Positions 51,092-62,770 of a DNA stretch of 64,000 nt are shown in pieces; the stretch's first letter is position 1, and the number at the start of each line of letters is the position of its first letter. The position numbers and the translations under genes are program-made. The DNA is from Rhytidiadelphus loreus (taxonomy: Eukaryota; Streptophyta; Bryopsida; Hypnales; Hylocomiaceae): the NCBI GenBank assembly GCA_947034895.1, contig OX344764.1, forward strand, positions 34,722,935 through 34,786,934, read 5' to 3'. The notes below the pieces were generated by a model. The model was given only the letters and a program-made list of their open reading frames with translations. It was not told the origin of the DNA and made no database searches.

Positions 51092-52764
51092 CTAAGACAA
51101 CATATTGTTACCAAAGGGGAGACTCTATTACTACCTATATATATGGAAGTGCTTAATTTCAAAGTGCAATGTTCGAGATGAAGTTATGTCAGATTGTAGG
51201 TATGTACGAGGTATTGAATTTAGTAGGGGGAGGTTGGTTTTCTTTTGTGAAGGAAATGTATGTAGTATATTTGATGGCAATGTTGATATTGTATAATGTG
51301 TGTTTTTTAAGTTTTTTTTGAAAATTTTGAATTCTTTTCACAATTTTGAGATATATGGAATATAAGTGGTGCCCCATTTGCCAATTGTAATTACTATTAG
51401 TGGGTGTACATTCCAACCATGAATGGTGATGTTTTGAGAAGTGGTTGGTATTTATAGATTTAAAAAGATACAAAATCTAGGGAGAAGTGGTCATTATGGT
51501 ATGTGAATTCAAAAAATTTGGTTTGCATGTTATTATGAAGGGCTTAGCTTGTAGGTGGTGTATTTAGGTATGGTGTATTATATACACATAGTATATATGG
51601 TCATAATTTTGTTGCACATATACAATTGGTAGTGGGGCATGGCATGGGAGTAGCCAATGGCTACTTTTTGTTCTTATTGATAGTTGCCTATGTTTCAAAC
51701 ATTAGTTAGGAGGAAGCATTTTGGAAGCATTTCAAATTTGTATTAGAAAAGAAAATTTTAGAATTTTGGAAGTAGCTATTTTAAGCTTATAAGTCCAAGG
51801 TCTTTAAAATTTTAGCTCCTAATTGCTCAAAGACATGACATTCTAGTGTTGATGAAATTTTGAATTTAATCCCTTAAAAGACTAGGGGATAGTTCAACTT
51901 TCAAAAATTGTGAAGATATGCTATAAATTGCAACTTAGAATAATAACTTAATGATGACTTTCAAAAAATATTTGTAAAACTTAACCTGTAGATCATATTT
52001 ATATGGTTTAATCAATTGCTATACTAACTTACAATTTTCAATAAAATTTGAATCTAGAATTTAAAAATTCCTTTTAAAATTGATTATAGAATGAATATTT
52101 TTAATTTCTTCAAGATTTTTCTTTATTTAAGTTCAAAATTTCCATTTTGATAATTTTTCAAGATTTTCATTTCACTTATTGAGTCAAAATGTTTTTGAAA
52201 AGTCATTTTTTGAATTCAAAAAAGTTACATTTTGAGGTCAAACATACTTGTGCCCCTTGAACAATTGAATATTTGCTAAGAAAGATTCTCAAATATACTA
52301 GAACTTGGGTGATATAGTTGTATTTTCTTGTTGGCCTTGTAATCTATAGCTCATGTAGTTTAACATCCTACAATTATAATTTGAAAAAGTTGTTAAAACT
52401 TATCAAATCTTAAATTTTTGTTTATTTAAAAATATGCTTAAAGATGCTCAAAAAAGACATTGAGTATTGAATATTTGAATTGACTATTGAATATTTGAGT
52501 AAAGTATTTTTTGTTAAAAATAGCAAAGGCAATTGTCCCTTATGTAGAACTTGTTTTATAGGTTTATGTGTCTTGGGTTTCTAAAGTGGACAAGTAGCCC
52601 AAGTGCTTTTGCTTCTAGCATGTTTATCTTTGGCTTAACTATTGTAATTCAAAATTGAAAATCATCCATTTAATTTGTCTTCTATTTAAAAATCAAAACC
52701 ACTTACTAAATTATGTGCAATTGGTCAAATCAATTCATATAACACAACTAACCAATACATACTT
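51092..52764. other. AT-rich gene-free DNA
   Basis: Only short chance frames. Motifs near 51812-51880 (CTCCTAATTGCTCAAAG... AATCCCTTAAAAG) resemble decayed family A/B termini. Confidence 0.45.
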
Positions 52765-53706
52765 TTAACCCCTAAACATTAGAGACTATGTTTTCACCAA
52801 AATTGCTCCAAAACTGTCATTTCTAGGACAAGTACCAAATTTTAGAATTTTTTTTTAAGAAACATGTAGCTATAGGATCTTGTAGCTCACTAGTTTGAGA
52901 ATATGTGGAAATTTTTTTAGAATTTTCCACCGTGTAGATTGCAAGATATTAATGTTTGAAGTGACAAAAATCTTTTTTTTGGCCTAGTGAAAATATAGGA
53001 AGCTGCACTTCACAAGGTCACATTTGTATGAAAAAATGCCCAAAATGGTTGTTACTCTTTGGGTTCCTTTTTCAAGGCAAGTTGGCTACATGCTTGAAAA
53101 TTTTCAGATCATTTGAAATTGTACAACATATAGGAAAAAAATAGTAAGTAGAAAGAAGTAGAGAATGTTTAAAAATACTAAATTGCTAACAATTTATTTA
53201 TGGAATTGAAAAATGCCAATTCCAATGGTTGTAATGTTGCAATAAAAAATATACACCTAATGTTTTATTTTTTTCCAAAATTATTTAAAATTGAATTAAA
53301 TAAAGGACTTCAAAGTTTATTTTAGAGTAGAGATACCATAACTATCCACAAACTAATCCAAACTAAAATTCCTCATAACTTTCATTTCATTAATCAAAAT
53401 GGAATGATTCAAAGCTTACCACATATATCTAGAGAATCAATTTCAAATTTTTATTTTTTTAAAAAGTGATTTCCAAAGAAGTTTTTTTTTCTACTCGGGC
53501 TGCCTACCAAATACTGAAAATTACATATCATACAATAACTTTTGGACCATGTAGTCAAAAGATATGAAAATTTTTGGGCCTTAAAGTTAATCCTAGGGCA
53601 CATGTTATGTGGAAATTTCAAAGAAAAAAATAGAAATTCCATTCGTAGTGAGCTGTCCAAAATCGCTATATTGTCAAAAAACGCAGTTTGGTCCTTTAGG
53701 TGTTAA
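52765..53706. mobile_element. Family A element, inverted copy A3 (942 bp)
   Basis: Reverse-complement copy of A1 along its full length, with TTAACCCCTAAACATTAGAG at the left and GGTCCTTTAGGTGTTAA at the right. It looks more similar to A1 than A2 is. Short frames inside (for example 53451-53660, minus) are repeat-derived. Confidence 0.7.
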
Positions 53707-53934
53707 ACTCATGCTTTAATCTACACAAATTACTATAATCCTATCCCAATCAAGACAAGATCAAAAACTAAGTCCCAACATTTGATTTATAAACATGATT
53801 TTTTTCAAACCCTCTAATTTAAGCAACTCAATTACACTTTCTATTTAAGAATAAGATGTCATATAATACCCAACTCCATGTATACATAGTGGTGATACTA
53901 CCATCCTACTAGTTTTTTTAATGAACATTTTCTT

Positions 53935-55160
53935 CTTTTGGCTCACTAGCAATCTTATTACTTCAACATCACAACTATTGCAGATATACCCAAAAATCAA
54001 CCTTATCACTTCAACATCACAACTATTGTAGATACACTCAAAAATCAACCTTATCACTTCAACATCATAGCTATTGTAGATACATTGAGAAGTCAACCTT
54101 ATCACTTCAACATCACAACTATCATAGATAGATTGAGAAGTCAATTCAACATCATAGCTCTCAATCTTATTACTTCAACATTACAACTATCATAGATATA
54201 TTGAGAAGTCAATCTTATCACTTCAACATCATAGCTATCGTCAATATACTAAGAAGTGAACCTTATCACTTCAACATCATAGTTATCGTAGATAGATTAA
54301 AAAGTCAATCTTATGACTTCAACATTACAACTATCACAGATATACTGTCTCAACCTCATCACTTGAACATCGCAACTATCATAAATACATTGTCTCAACC
54401 TCATCACTTGACCATCATAGCTTTGAACATAGCAACTATCACAGATACATTGTCTCAACCTCATCATCATCACTTGACCATCATAGTGTATCTACACTTG
54501 ACCATCATAGCTTTGAACATCGCAACTATCACAGGTACACTGTCTCAACCTCGTCACTTGACCATCATAGCTATTGTAGATACACTGTGAAGTCAACCTT
54601 ATCACTTGAACATCACAACTATTACATATACACTCATCACTTGACACTTGAACATCACAACTATTACATATATATACACTGTCTCAACCTCATCACTTGA
54701 ACATCACAGCTATCACTTCAACAACACATTGTCCTCGACAACTATCACAGATACACTATCTCAACCTCACCACTTCAACATCAGAGCTATCACTTCAACA
54801 TCAAACTGTCTTCCACACTGTACCTCATCACAACTATCACAAATACACTATCTCAACCTCACCACTTGAACATCAGAGCTATCACTTCAACATCACACTG
54901 TCCTCTACACTGTCTCAACCTCATCACAGCTATCACTTCAATATTACAACTATCACAAATACATTGTCTCAACCTCATACTTGAACATCAGAGCTATCAC
55001 TTCAACATCACACTATCCTCCACACTGTCTCAACCTCATCACAGCTATCACTTCAATATCACAACTATCACAAATACATTGTCTCAACCTCATACTTGAA
55101 CATCATAGCTATTGTAGATACACTTAGAAGTCAATATCGCAACTATTGTAGATACACTAG
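53935..55160. repeat. 1.2 kb tandem array, about 45-50 bp unit
   Basis: More than 20 imperfect copies of a unit such as TTATCACTTCAACATCACAA CTATTGTAGATACACT. The first part has AGAAGTCAACC spacers and the second CTCAACCTCATC spacers, so two sub-families are present. Apparent proteins of up to 129 residues (HFNI..TITDTLSQPHH) are repeat translations. Confidence 0.9.
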
Positions 55161-55279
55161 AAGTCAACTTCAAAGGCTCGCTTAGAGGCTCACCGTGCCT
55201 TAATTACATATGTAGATACATTGAAAAGTTAGCTTGAGAAACTCGTTGTGCTTTTTAATTATGTGTAATTGTAACCACG

Positions 55280-55995
55280 GAAGGACAAAGTCTATTACCA
55301 TGTACTAACCTATCTCAATTATTTTTCTTTGTTTCCTCTATTTTGCAACTAAGTTTGAGTGAAAATTATTTTATTTTATTTTTTGAAATGAAATCACATG
55401 TCTTCTATCAATTATAAAAAATTCAAATTTATTGGTGATGATTTCAAATTACCATGATTTTTTTGAAGAAAAAGTGAAAAAAATTCATATATAATTTAGA
55501 ATGAGCTCAAAAATCTGAAAATTTCTCCAAAAAAATAGGAGTGAGTTATAGTGAGAAATATCATAGTGCAAACAAAATTTCCATGTACAACTATAAATAG
55601 AAAATAAATAGATAATAGATTAATGATAATGGGCCTAATGTTCAACATGCAATAAAATGTTCAATTTTAAGAATTTTTGAAAATTTCAAATTGGAATAGA
55701 AACTAGATTTATTAAGCTTTGTTTCATTAGTTGGACTCAAATTCCCCAAAGATCATTTATATGACTCAACTTACCAAAAGATCATTTAAGAGCAAGGAGG
55801 TAGGAGTTGCTAAAATACACTAGGCATTTTTTTTGTACCCTCCTATAAGGAAATTTTTGTGTGCATTATGACAAAGAGAATCTTTTCTACCAATCCAAAA
55901 GAACTAGATGAAAATATGACATTTTACATCCTCCAAAAAGTTTTATTTTGGTCATCCCAAAGCCATATTTGAGCTCCTCCAATATTCTAGGGTTA
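55280..55995. repeat. Family E repeat, third copy
   Basis: Direct relative of 50015-50710, with the same block order including TTGCAACTAAGTTTGAGTGA and GGTGATGATTTCAAATTACC. The 1.2 kb tandem array lies just upstream. Confidence 0.65.
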
Positions 55996-57230
55996 ACTCT
56001 TAGAGGACTAATCCAACACAAGGGGCTTGGTTTTGAGAGAATCTTCATGTTAGTGACTCCAATACTACACTAAAGACCAATTTCTTGGGTTTCAAAATAC
56101 AATTTGAATGTACAATTCTTGTATGGGAAAGTTTGTTAGAAATTTTGAATGGTAGCTTTGAGGTTGCCTATTGCCTTGAGGATGGCGGAAGCTTATCATT
56201 CATTAGCTAATTGAACAAGCTCCATGATGCCTACATAAGAAAGATTATGACTTTCAAGCTTGGGCTACCTCCAAGGACCCCAAATGTAATTTTTTAAGGG
56301 TCAAGAGTTAACCATTTTCCCACTATTGCTTTGGTGAAATTATCTTGAATTTTTTTTTATCAAATTTATCAAACAAAAATTTCCATTCTTTAACAAATTC
56401 ATCCGGCTTACTTTGCCATTGAGCCTCCAAACCAAATTGTTTCTAATTAGAGCTTCCCTTCTGGGAACTGCACATGATGTGAGTTCCAACACTTCAAATG
56501 CTCAAATGCCATTTGAGCACCTACAAATTTACAAAGCCCAACGATTAATATGCACTTGAGAGATGTGTTGAGACACTCTATTAAAGACATCCAAGAGTTT
56601 GATCTCTGCAAGAGAACAGTATTCAAAGATACAGAAACGGTGAAGTAACTTACATGGAAGAGGAAACTGGGGAACATATTCTGATCCAAACATGCATCCA
56701 AACATACATTTGCAATGACAGATGACTGCTCAGAGGTCTACAAGAGACAAATTAGAAAGTCGTGTTTCTTTTTAGGGTAAAATTTCACGGTCCAGTAATG
56801 TTAGTTTTCTTCCAAAACAGTAGCATATGGCATACGCATCAAATCATATAGCAGCTGTCAAATTTTTACCATCTTACCAAAACTTGCACACACTTCACAT
56901 AATAGAACACAAATACAGTATTAGAATCAGAATAGGAAAGTGTCGAATTGCCGAGCGTTCACCCTGCAAGATGCCCCCCAAAATGGAAAGAACAGTGCCT
57001 ACCAAGACTGCTGAATAGGAGGTGTCAGTCAGTCTGTCAGAGTGCGCAACGAGACTCTCTTCCTTCCTTTTTTGAGCCCCAGATTCTTATCAGAAATACG
57101 GAGTACTAGAGTTCGCGTAGAGTTTTGAAGACTTGTTCCAGAATTCAGTCCTGTTGAGCAACCACAAGTCTGGAAGTTATATACCAATTCGATTTATCTG
57201 GCAACCACAAGTCTTTGAGAAGTAACTCAC
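55996..57230. other. Intergenic DNA
   Basis: No supported gene. The part nearest 57230 is probably the 3' UTR of the minus-strand gene that follows. An 84-codon minus-strand frame at 56447-56701 has no convincing motif. Confidence 0.45.
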
Positions 57231-58976
57231 TTAGTGGGCGAACATTGAGAACAAAATTCTTCTAAGATCTTTTCTGAATTTCAAGGTTCCTGCTGCTACA
57301 GCCAGTAATGTAGATAAAGAAAACGACAAGCACTTCAGCGAACTAACATACTGTCTCCGTGGTGGCTGCAATGAAACCTCAACTGCGAAGTCGACATTCA
57401 TAGAACGCTCCTCTGAAAGTGGGATGCTTCTCACATAAATCTTCATAGACCTGATAAACCACGCCCAAGTAAAAACAATAGATTTTCAAAGGCAATGATA
57501 ACAACATTTTATTAAATAAATAATAACCAGCTCTGGTTTACTTTTCAGGTAATGCCACCCTTCTCAAACTTCCTCTCAGCATATGCAGCTCTGTTAATGC
57601 AAAGCCTCCCCCCAGGTCAGAGTCAGTAAGCCTAAAAGTGGAATTCTACATCTTGCTAGTATAAAAGAAGTAGACTCCTAAACCTGTAAGGTACGGCACA
57701 TTAATTTTAACATAAGTAGGAGTGTGATTTTTGGTAGATGTATTGAGCTGTGGAGAGATTTTTGGTTACAAGAGCCAAAACCTGTGCAGCCCAAATTTTT
57801 TATCACTACGAATGAATTTCTAATGCAATTTCAAAGTAGACCACTATACAGCAAGTAACAACAGACAACCTCATTTCCATTCAAATATCAATGACTGTAG
57901 ACATTTATCCATGCCATGCTTACTCCACTTGCTAATTGAGGAAACCAGGTGTATGAACACATGAGTTGCAATTGATAACAGGGGTCAACATTGTATCTGA
58001 TCCGGTACCAAATGGTTTTAGTATTCTCTACCTTAGCAGACTGGAAATTTTTACTCTGGAACTGCAATCCTACACTCTTCTCAGAAATAATGAAACCCTA
58101 AAATCCATGGCCACAATCTGTTAGTCGAATGGGAAGAAAAACTTAAACTCGGAAATCTGATTATGCATTTCCAATATCAGCAGACCCGACTCATGTTGCG
58201 CAACAACCCTGTCTGAAGTTATCCAGTAAAAAGAGTTTATGCACACCTCAATCAAAAAGGTAACTCGCATTGATCTGCAAAATGCAAGTACAGAGGAAAA
58301 TTCCGTATAGAATTGGAAACTCTGTTCGAAGTGCTCAACCCCTAAAAGACCAAGGCTTCCATGGTTTTAAAATGACCAACTCGATTGATCATTTTGGTAC
58401 CAAAAAAATTCAGATGGGGTAAAAAATCATATCACCGTAACATTTACTTGGAATTGAATTGCCTCTTCTTTCTTTCAACAAAAACAAACAAACCATATCA
58501 CCAGAATCAATGAAGAGCATTATATGTCTCAGTAAGCAAAGAAATTTGACAAAAGAAAGATCCCATATGACCTACTCAAAATCGATTACAATGCAGATTG
58601 AGTACCTTCGTTAATCGCCTGGCTTCTCTCACCACAGGCGGTCTCCTTGCAGGTCCCGAAGGAGCAGGGGGTTGCTGTTGGTGTCCACGTTCACTGCGGC
58701 TTCCTTGCAAATCTCATAACGCGAAAGCCATATTGATAACTTTCAAACGAGAGAATGCTCAACAGAAATGGATACGAAATTTTCGTTGCAGTAAAAAAAA
58801 AGAGAAACGAATAGACATAACAATGACTTTTTCAAAAATCACTAAACTTAACCCCGCAGTGACTCGCATTTCTTCATATCAACATAAAATCCCTAAAACA
58901 AACTCTATGTCTCTGCTTTTGAGCATCGTCCTACATTCTCGACTACAATACATACCTTCGTAGTTCTACTCGCCAT
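57231..58976 (-). CDS. Probable small gene of unknown function
   Basis: Read on the minus strand. The ATG at 58976 opens MASRTTK (58976-58956), which ends at a GTATGT donor. Exons 58703-58636 (EAAVNVDTNSNPLLLRDLQG...) and 58274-58247 (SMRVTFLIE) continue in phase. In model 1, exons 57588-57542 and 57450-57231 follow, giving 384 nt, 127 aa, with a hydrophobic segment (SFSLSTLLAVAAG) near the C-terminus. In model 2, exon 3 joins 57450 directly and reads VYEDLCEKHPTFRGAFYECR to a stop at about 57379, 62 aa. I do not recognise the family. Exons 1-3 are better supported than the 3' part. The gene is head-to-head with the PRT1 gene. Confidence 0.4.
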
Positions 58977-60870
58977 ATTTCAAAATTCATTGCAAAAAAT
59001 AAATAAATCGGAGTGGTTAAGAAACAAGGGAGCTTTAGAAACTTTACCCAACAGCATAACTGAAATTGAAACCCTAATTCGTATTCTAATGAATGAGTCA
59101 GCCCTCGAAAAGCATCCCTGGTTATTTTGAATATTCGTTTTGGTCGTTTGGCATGTCCCACCCTAACTATACGACAGGACTGAAAAAGGTGTCTTTAAAT
59201 AATAATAAAAGCGCTCATGGTGTGTACAATAACTGAGAACGCAAGGCGACAGACACAGAAACGGACGCTTGGCTCTCTCACTCCCCGTGAAAGAAGAAGA
59301 AGTTTGCATAGCCGCAAGGAAGCGTGCTCGTTCCCTTCCGCTCTTCCTCGAAGGTGTCCGTTTGCCGCCCTCCTGCCGGAGTTCCTCCTCAGTTCGGATT
59401 TTCTGCGGTCATGAAGGAAGGACGTGTGTAGTTGGGTATCTCTTTGAGGTACTTACTTACTGGCTATGGCGGAATTAGTGGTTGGGCGGTGCTCTCGAGG
59501 CCATCCGGTACTGGGTCCTTTGCGTTTTGCAGTTGTCGATTGGTTTCGTTGCTATTCTGGGTCACTGCCGAGGTAATGTGTGTTTGGGTGATACCTGTGT
59601 CTCCGGAGCGGCAGCGATTCCAGGCTGTTTGAATCCTCTCCCTGTTTGAGATTGGCGTTACAATTAGGTCATGTCATGATTGGAAATAATAGATTTCTCC
59701 ATCGCCGTAGATGCTGTTTTCCTCCTTGGGAAGGGGTTTTCTTTCTTCTTCTTCTTCTTCTTCTTCTTCTTTGCTTCTTCTTTACCTACACTTGCGAAAT
59801 GATTGAAACCGTTGGCATACCCTGTTTCTGAGTTGGTGATTGACTACAAACTTCCCTTGGTTCTTCGCCTCCTGTGTTAGGGTTGCGGCTTTTTCCTTTC
59901 TGCTCGAATGTCTGAATTTATGAAGCACTGCACCAGTTCCGTGGTCCTGAAGTGACCTTGATCTGAATTCTTTCTCTCCAATTTTCCTGTAATTGTTTTT
60001 TGTTTCTTTTTTCTATCATTCTTTTTATCCGAAATATGACACCATTTTTCTCGAATGTGTTGCTATTGCTGCCGCAGGTCGTTGATGTCGCGCTCAGGCG
60101 ACGGTGATAGTGCTGGTTGGATTGACTGGAGCGCAAGTCTGCCGAGCATAAGATTTTGAGTTTTCCGCCAGTGCCTTAGCGGATTGGCTGCTCTGACTCT
60201 AGTAATGGTAAGAATTGGCGAGAAACCCTGATTCGGATTACCGAAGTGACAGAAGTTGTACATTCGCTCACCTCGGTTTGTGTTATGATCGAGTTGAGAG
60301 GGAATGGAAATCATTGTTGCCCCCCTTAAGTATGCACTTAGGGTTCATTGTCGTCCAGAGAAAGCTTGAGCGTTGTCTTCATCAGCTGCCTGCTAAGGTT
60401 GTTAATACTGGGTTAAGGAAGTAAGAGCGATCTGGGTAATAAGTGTACTTTGATTCGAATGTGAGAACTCACCAATTATTGGAGCGGACTATGGTTTGAA
60501 TTACACTTAGCCATACAGTATAGTATAATTGATAGAACATGCTCAAGCGAACCGGCTGCCAGTTCCTAACTACTGATTCTTGCCTGTTACTCCGTGCACA
60601 TTTTCTAAGACCCGTTCTGTACGTTTACGATCAGGGAAACATATTTGGAGTGATGGATTTTTGGAATTTATCAAACTCACAAAGTACGGCGGCATAGATA
60701 ATGTGCCTGGAGTCGCGTTTCGATTACTCGCTATTTTATGGATTCGACTGCGGCTTTCAATTGCCCTTATGGAAGTCAGCTGCTGGCTTGATAAGGAGGA
60801 GTTTTGCAGACAGTGACGTCGAGGCTCTTAATAGCAAAATTAGGCTCGTACCTCGACCATCGAGTGTATA
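58977..60870. promoter_or_regulatory. Divergent intergenic region and PRT1 5' leader
   Basis: GC content rises from about 59200, consistent with a promoter shared between the minus-strand gene and PRT1 and a long PRT1 5' UTR. Several donor and acceptor-like sites (for example GCCGAG|GTAATG near 59570 and GCCGCAG near 60076) suggest leader introns, but no coding exon with family similarity was found before 60871. Confidence 0.4.
59744..59772. repeat. (TTC)n microsatellite
   Basis: About nine TTC repeats in the PRT1 upstream/leader region. Confidence 0.9.
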
Positions 60871-62770
60871 ATGGAGACGCACGATGCGGCGACGGAGTAC
60901 AGGACACACCAGCAGTTCGTGACCGAGACGCACGATGCGGCGGAGCAGTTCCAGTGTATCATCTGCTTGGAGCTTGTGTACAAGCCGATAGTGCACGCAT
61001 GCGGCCACTTGTTCTGCTTCTGGTGCGTGCACAGGGCCATGAACCGTACATACAAGAACCTCTGCCCTCTCTGTCGCCGGCCTTACATGCACTTCCCGCG
61101 CATCTGCGAACAGCTCCATTTCGTTCTGCTCAAAGCCGTGCACGACAAGTACCTCATCCGCGCCAAAGAAGTCCTCGAAGAAGAAGCGCAGGGCGGCATC
61201 TTCTCGCCAGAGCTTCATCCCGTCGCTAGAATTCGACAAGGAACCCCGGCTCCTTCCGAAGAAGTCTCTTCCATTGACACTTCCAATTCCGCCAGTACTC
61301 TCTCAAATTCCTCCACCAGCAGCAGTGGCGACGATCATCCAAGTCCTTCCAAAGATCCGTCTCTTACTAAAGATCTTTCGCTTTCTTTCAAAGGAAAAGC
61401 TCCGATGCCTGACGAAAGCGAAACAAGTCAAGAACCGCCGGACACTTCAAATTTAGTGACGATAGCGGACCTGGCCTGTCTCCATTGCAATAACTTGCTG
61501 TACCGACCGGTCGTCCTAAACTGCGGCCACATTTTTTGCGAGCATTGCGTGGAAGCTGGAGACAAGGACTCTGTTACCTGTCCGTCATGTAAAGCGGACC
61601 ACCCCGGGATCTTCCCGCAAGTCTGCCTGGAGCTTCACCATTACATCGATAGGATATTTCCACTGGAATACGCGCAACGCTCCCTCCAAGTCGCTCCGCT
61701 TCGTAGACCTTCGCTGCCGCCATCGGAACCTGAAGACTCCATCAAGGGACGCATCCGCAAGCAGCTCCCGGGGCCTATCCACCGCGATATTGGTTGTGAT
61801 GGTTGCGGCATGATGCCGATCGTTGGAAAGCGGTTCCAGTGTCAAGATTGTCCCGAGACTGTTGGATTTGACTTGTGCGGGAAGTGCCACGACTCGGGGA
61901 TTGTACTTGGCAGGTTTAATCAAGGGCATACGAGCGAGCATCGCATGCTGGAGATACGGCTTCCCATTCGGGGCAGTAGCATTGCAAGACGGTTCTTGGA
62001 CTTGATGGCTAACCGAAACTTGAATATTATGGACGACCTCCGCAACATCGCCAACGACTGCAACGACGCCGAAGCGCTCCAGGTCTGTGAAACATTTTGC
62101 ACAAACTTTACACGATTTTCTCCATACGAAATTCTTGGCTAAATTCATTAGAAGTGCTTTGGGGGGCCTTCAGTGTGGATTTTTGCTAAAAGAATGTCAA
62201 AATGAGCTTTAAATTTAACAAATAGAGGAGGATTTTCATAACGTTATTAAGCAATAGCCTTGCGGTGTCTCACGTTCCTTGTTCATTCTTCACTATGAAT
62301 CTCGGTCTAGTTAAGGTTAAGGTTAAGTTCTGCATGAATGAGAAGATTTAGTGTGCTACTGCTTAATAATATTATGCCACAAAATTGTTGGAGAGTCTAC
62401 TAAACTAAACTGGCTATCAAAAGTTGTAGGCTGTAGTAATTTTGAAAGAACATAACAAACGTGACTCCTCCAGGTCTTTTTACTGCAGCAGACTCCCGTG
62501 GACGGCAGCAACGGCTCGAGCGGGACGGAAACGACAGCGCAAGTGATGAGTGTGGCACCGCCCTCGGTCGTGGAAGAAGACGGTGAAACTCCGAGCGAAA
62601 ATTACGTTCTGCAAGATGGCGATGGCGACGGCGACGAGCACCTGCACGATGGCTTCTTGCACAACGGTGGCGACGACGGGGAGTTCGACGGGCAGGATGA
62701 CGAAGAGTTTGAGGCTTTTAGCCGTGACGATGAGGATATTGATTTCTTCCGGGTTGTTTTTCATTCATGA
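60871..62770 (+). CDS. PRT1: PRT1-type E3 ubiquitin ligase (two RINGs and a ZZ finger)
   Basis: Two exons, 60871-62082 and 62474-62770, joined in phase 0 to 1,509 nt, 502 aa. RING 1 has Cys29/32, Cys44, His46, Cys49/52, Cys65/68. A Ser-rich linker (130-190) follows. RING 2 has Cys203/206, Cys218, His220, Cys223/226, Cys237/240. The ZZ zinc finger spans about 309-357 (CDGC...CQDC...CGKC...H...H). This order and the motifs VVLNCGHIFC and GRFNQGHTSEHR match PROTEOLYSIS1, which ubiquitinates proteins with aromatic N-terminal residues in the plant Arg/N-degron pathway. The last ~98 residues are Asp/Glu-rich, a longer tail than in Arabidopsis PRT1 (about 410 aa). The intron 62083-62473 would, if retained, add 19 residues and stop. 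An upstream coding exon cannot be excluded, but RING 1 is complete. Confidence 0.93.

Noticed and set aside
54201..55099. Overlapping open frames of 73-129 residues rich in His/Asn/Thr/Ile
   Set aside because: They are translations of the 45-50 bp tandem array in several frames, with no start context or domain.
56447..56701. 84-codon minus frame with a faint PPR-like phrase (GLCKFVGAQMAFEHL)
   Set aside because: Only one partial match and no second repeat; AT-rich composition makes chance likely.
61585..62148. 187-codon antisense frame over PRT1
   Set aside because: Shadow of the PRT1 exon on the other strand; the sense strand has complete RING and ZZ motifs.
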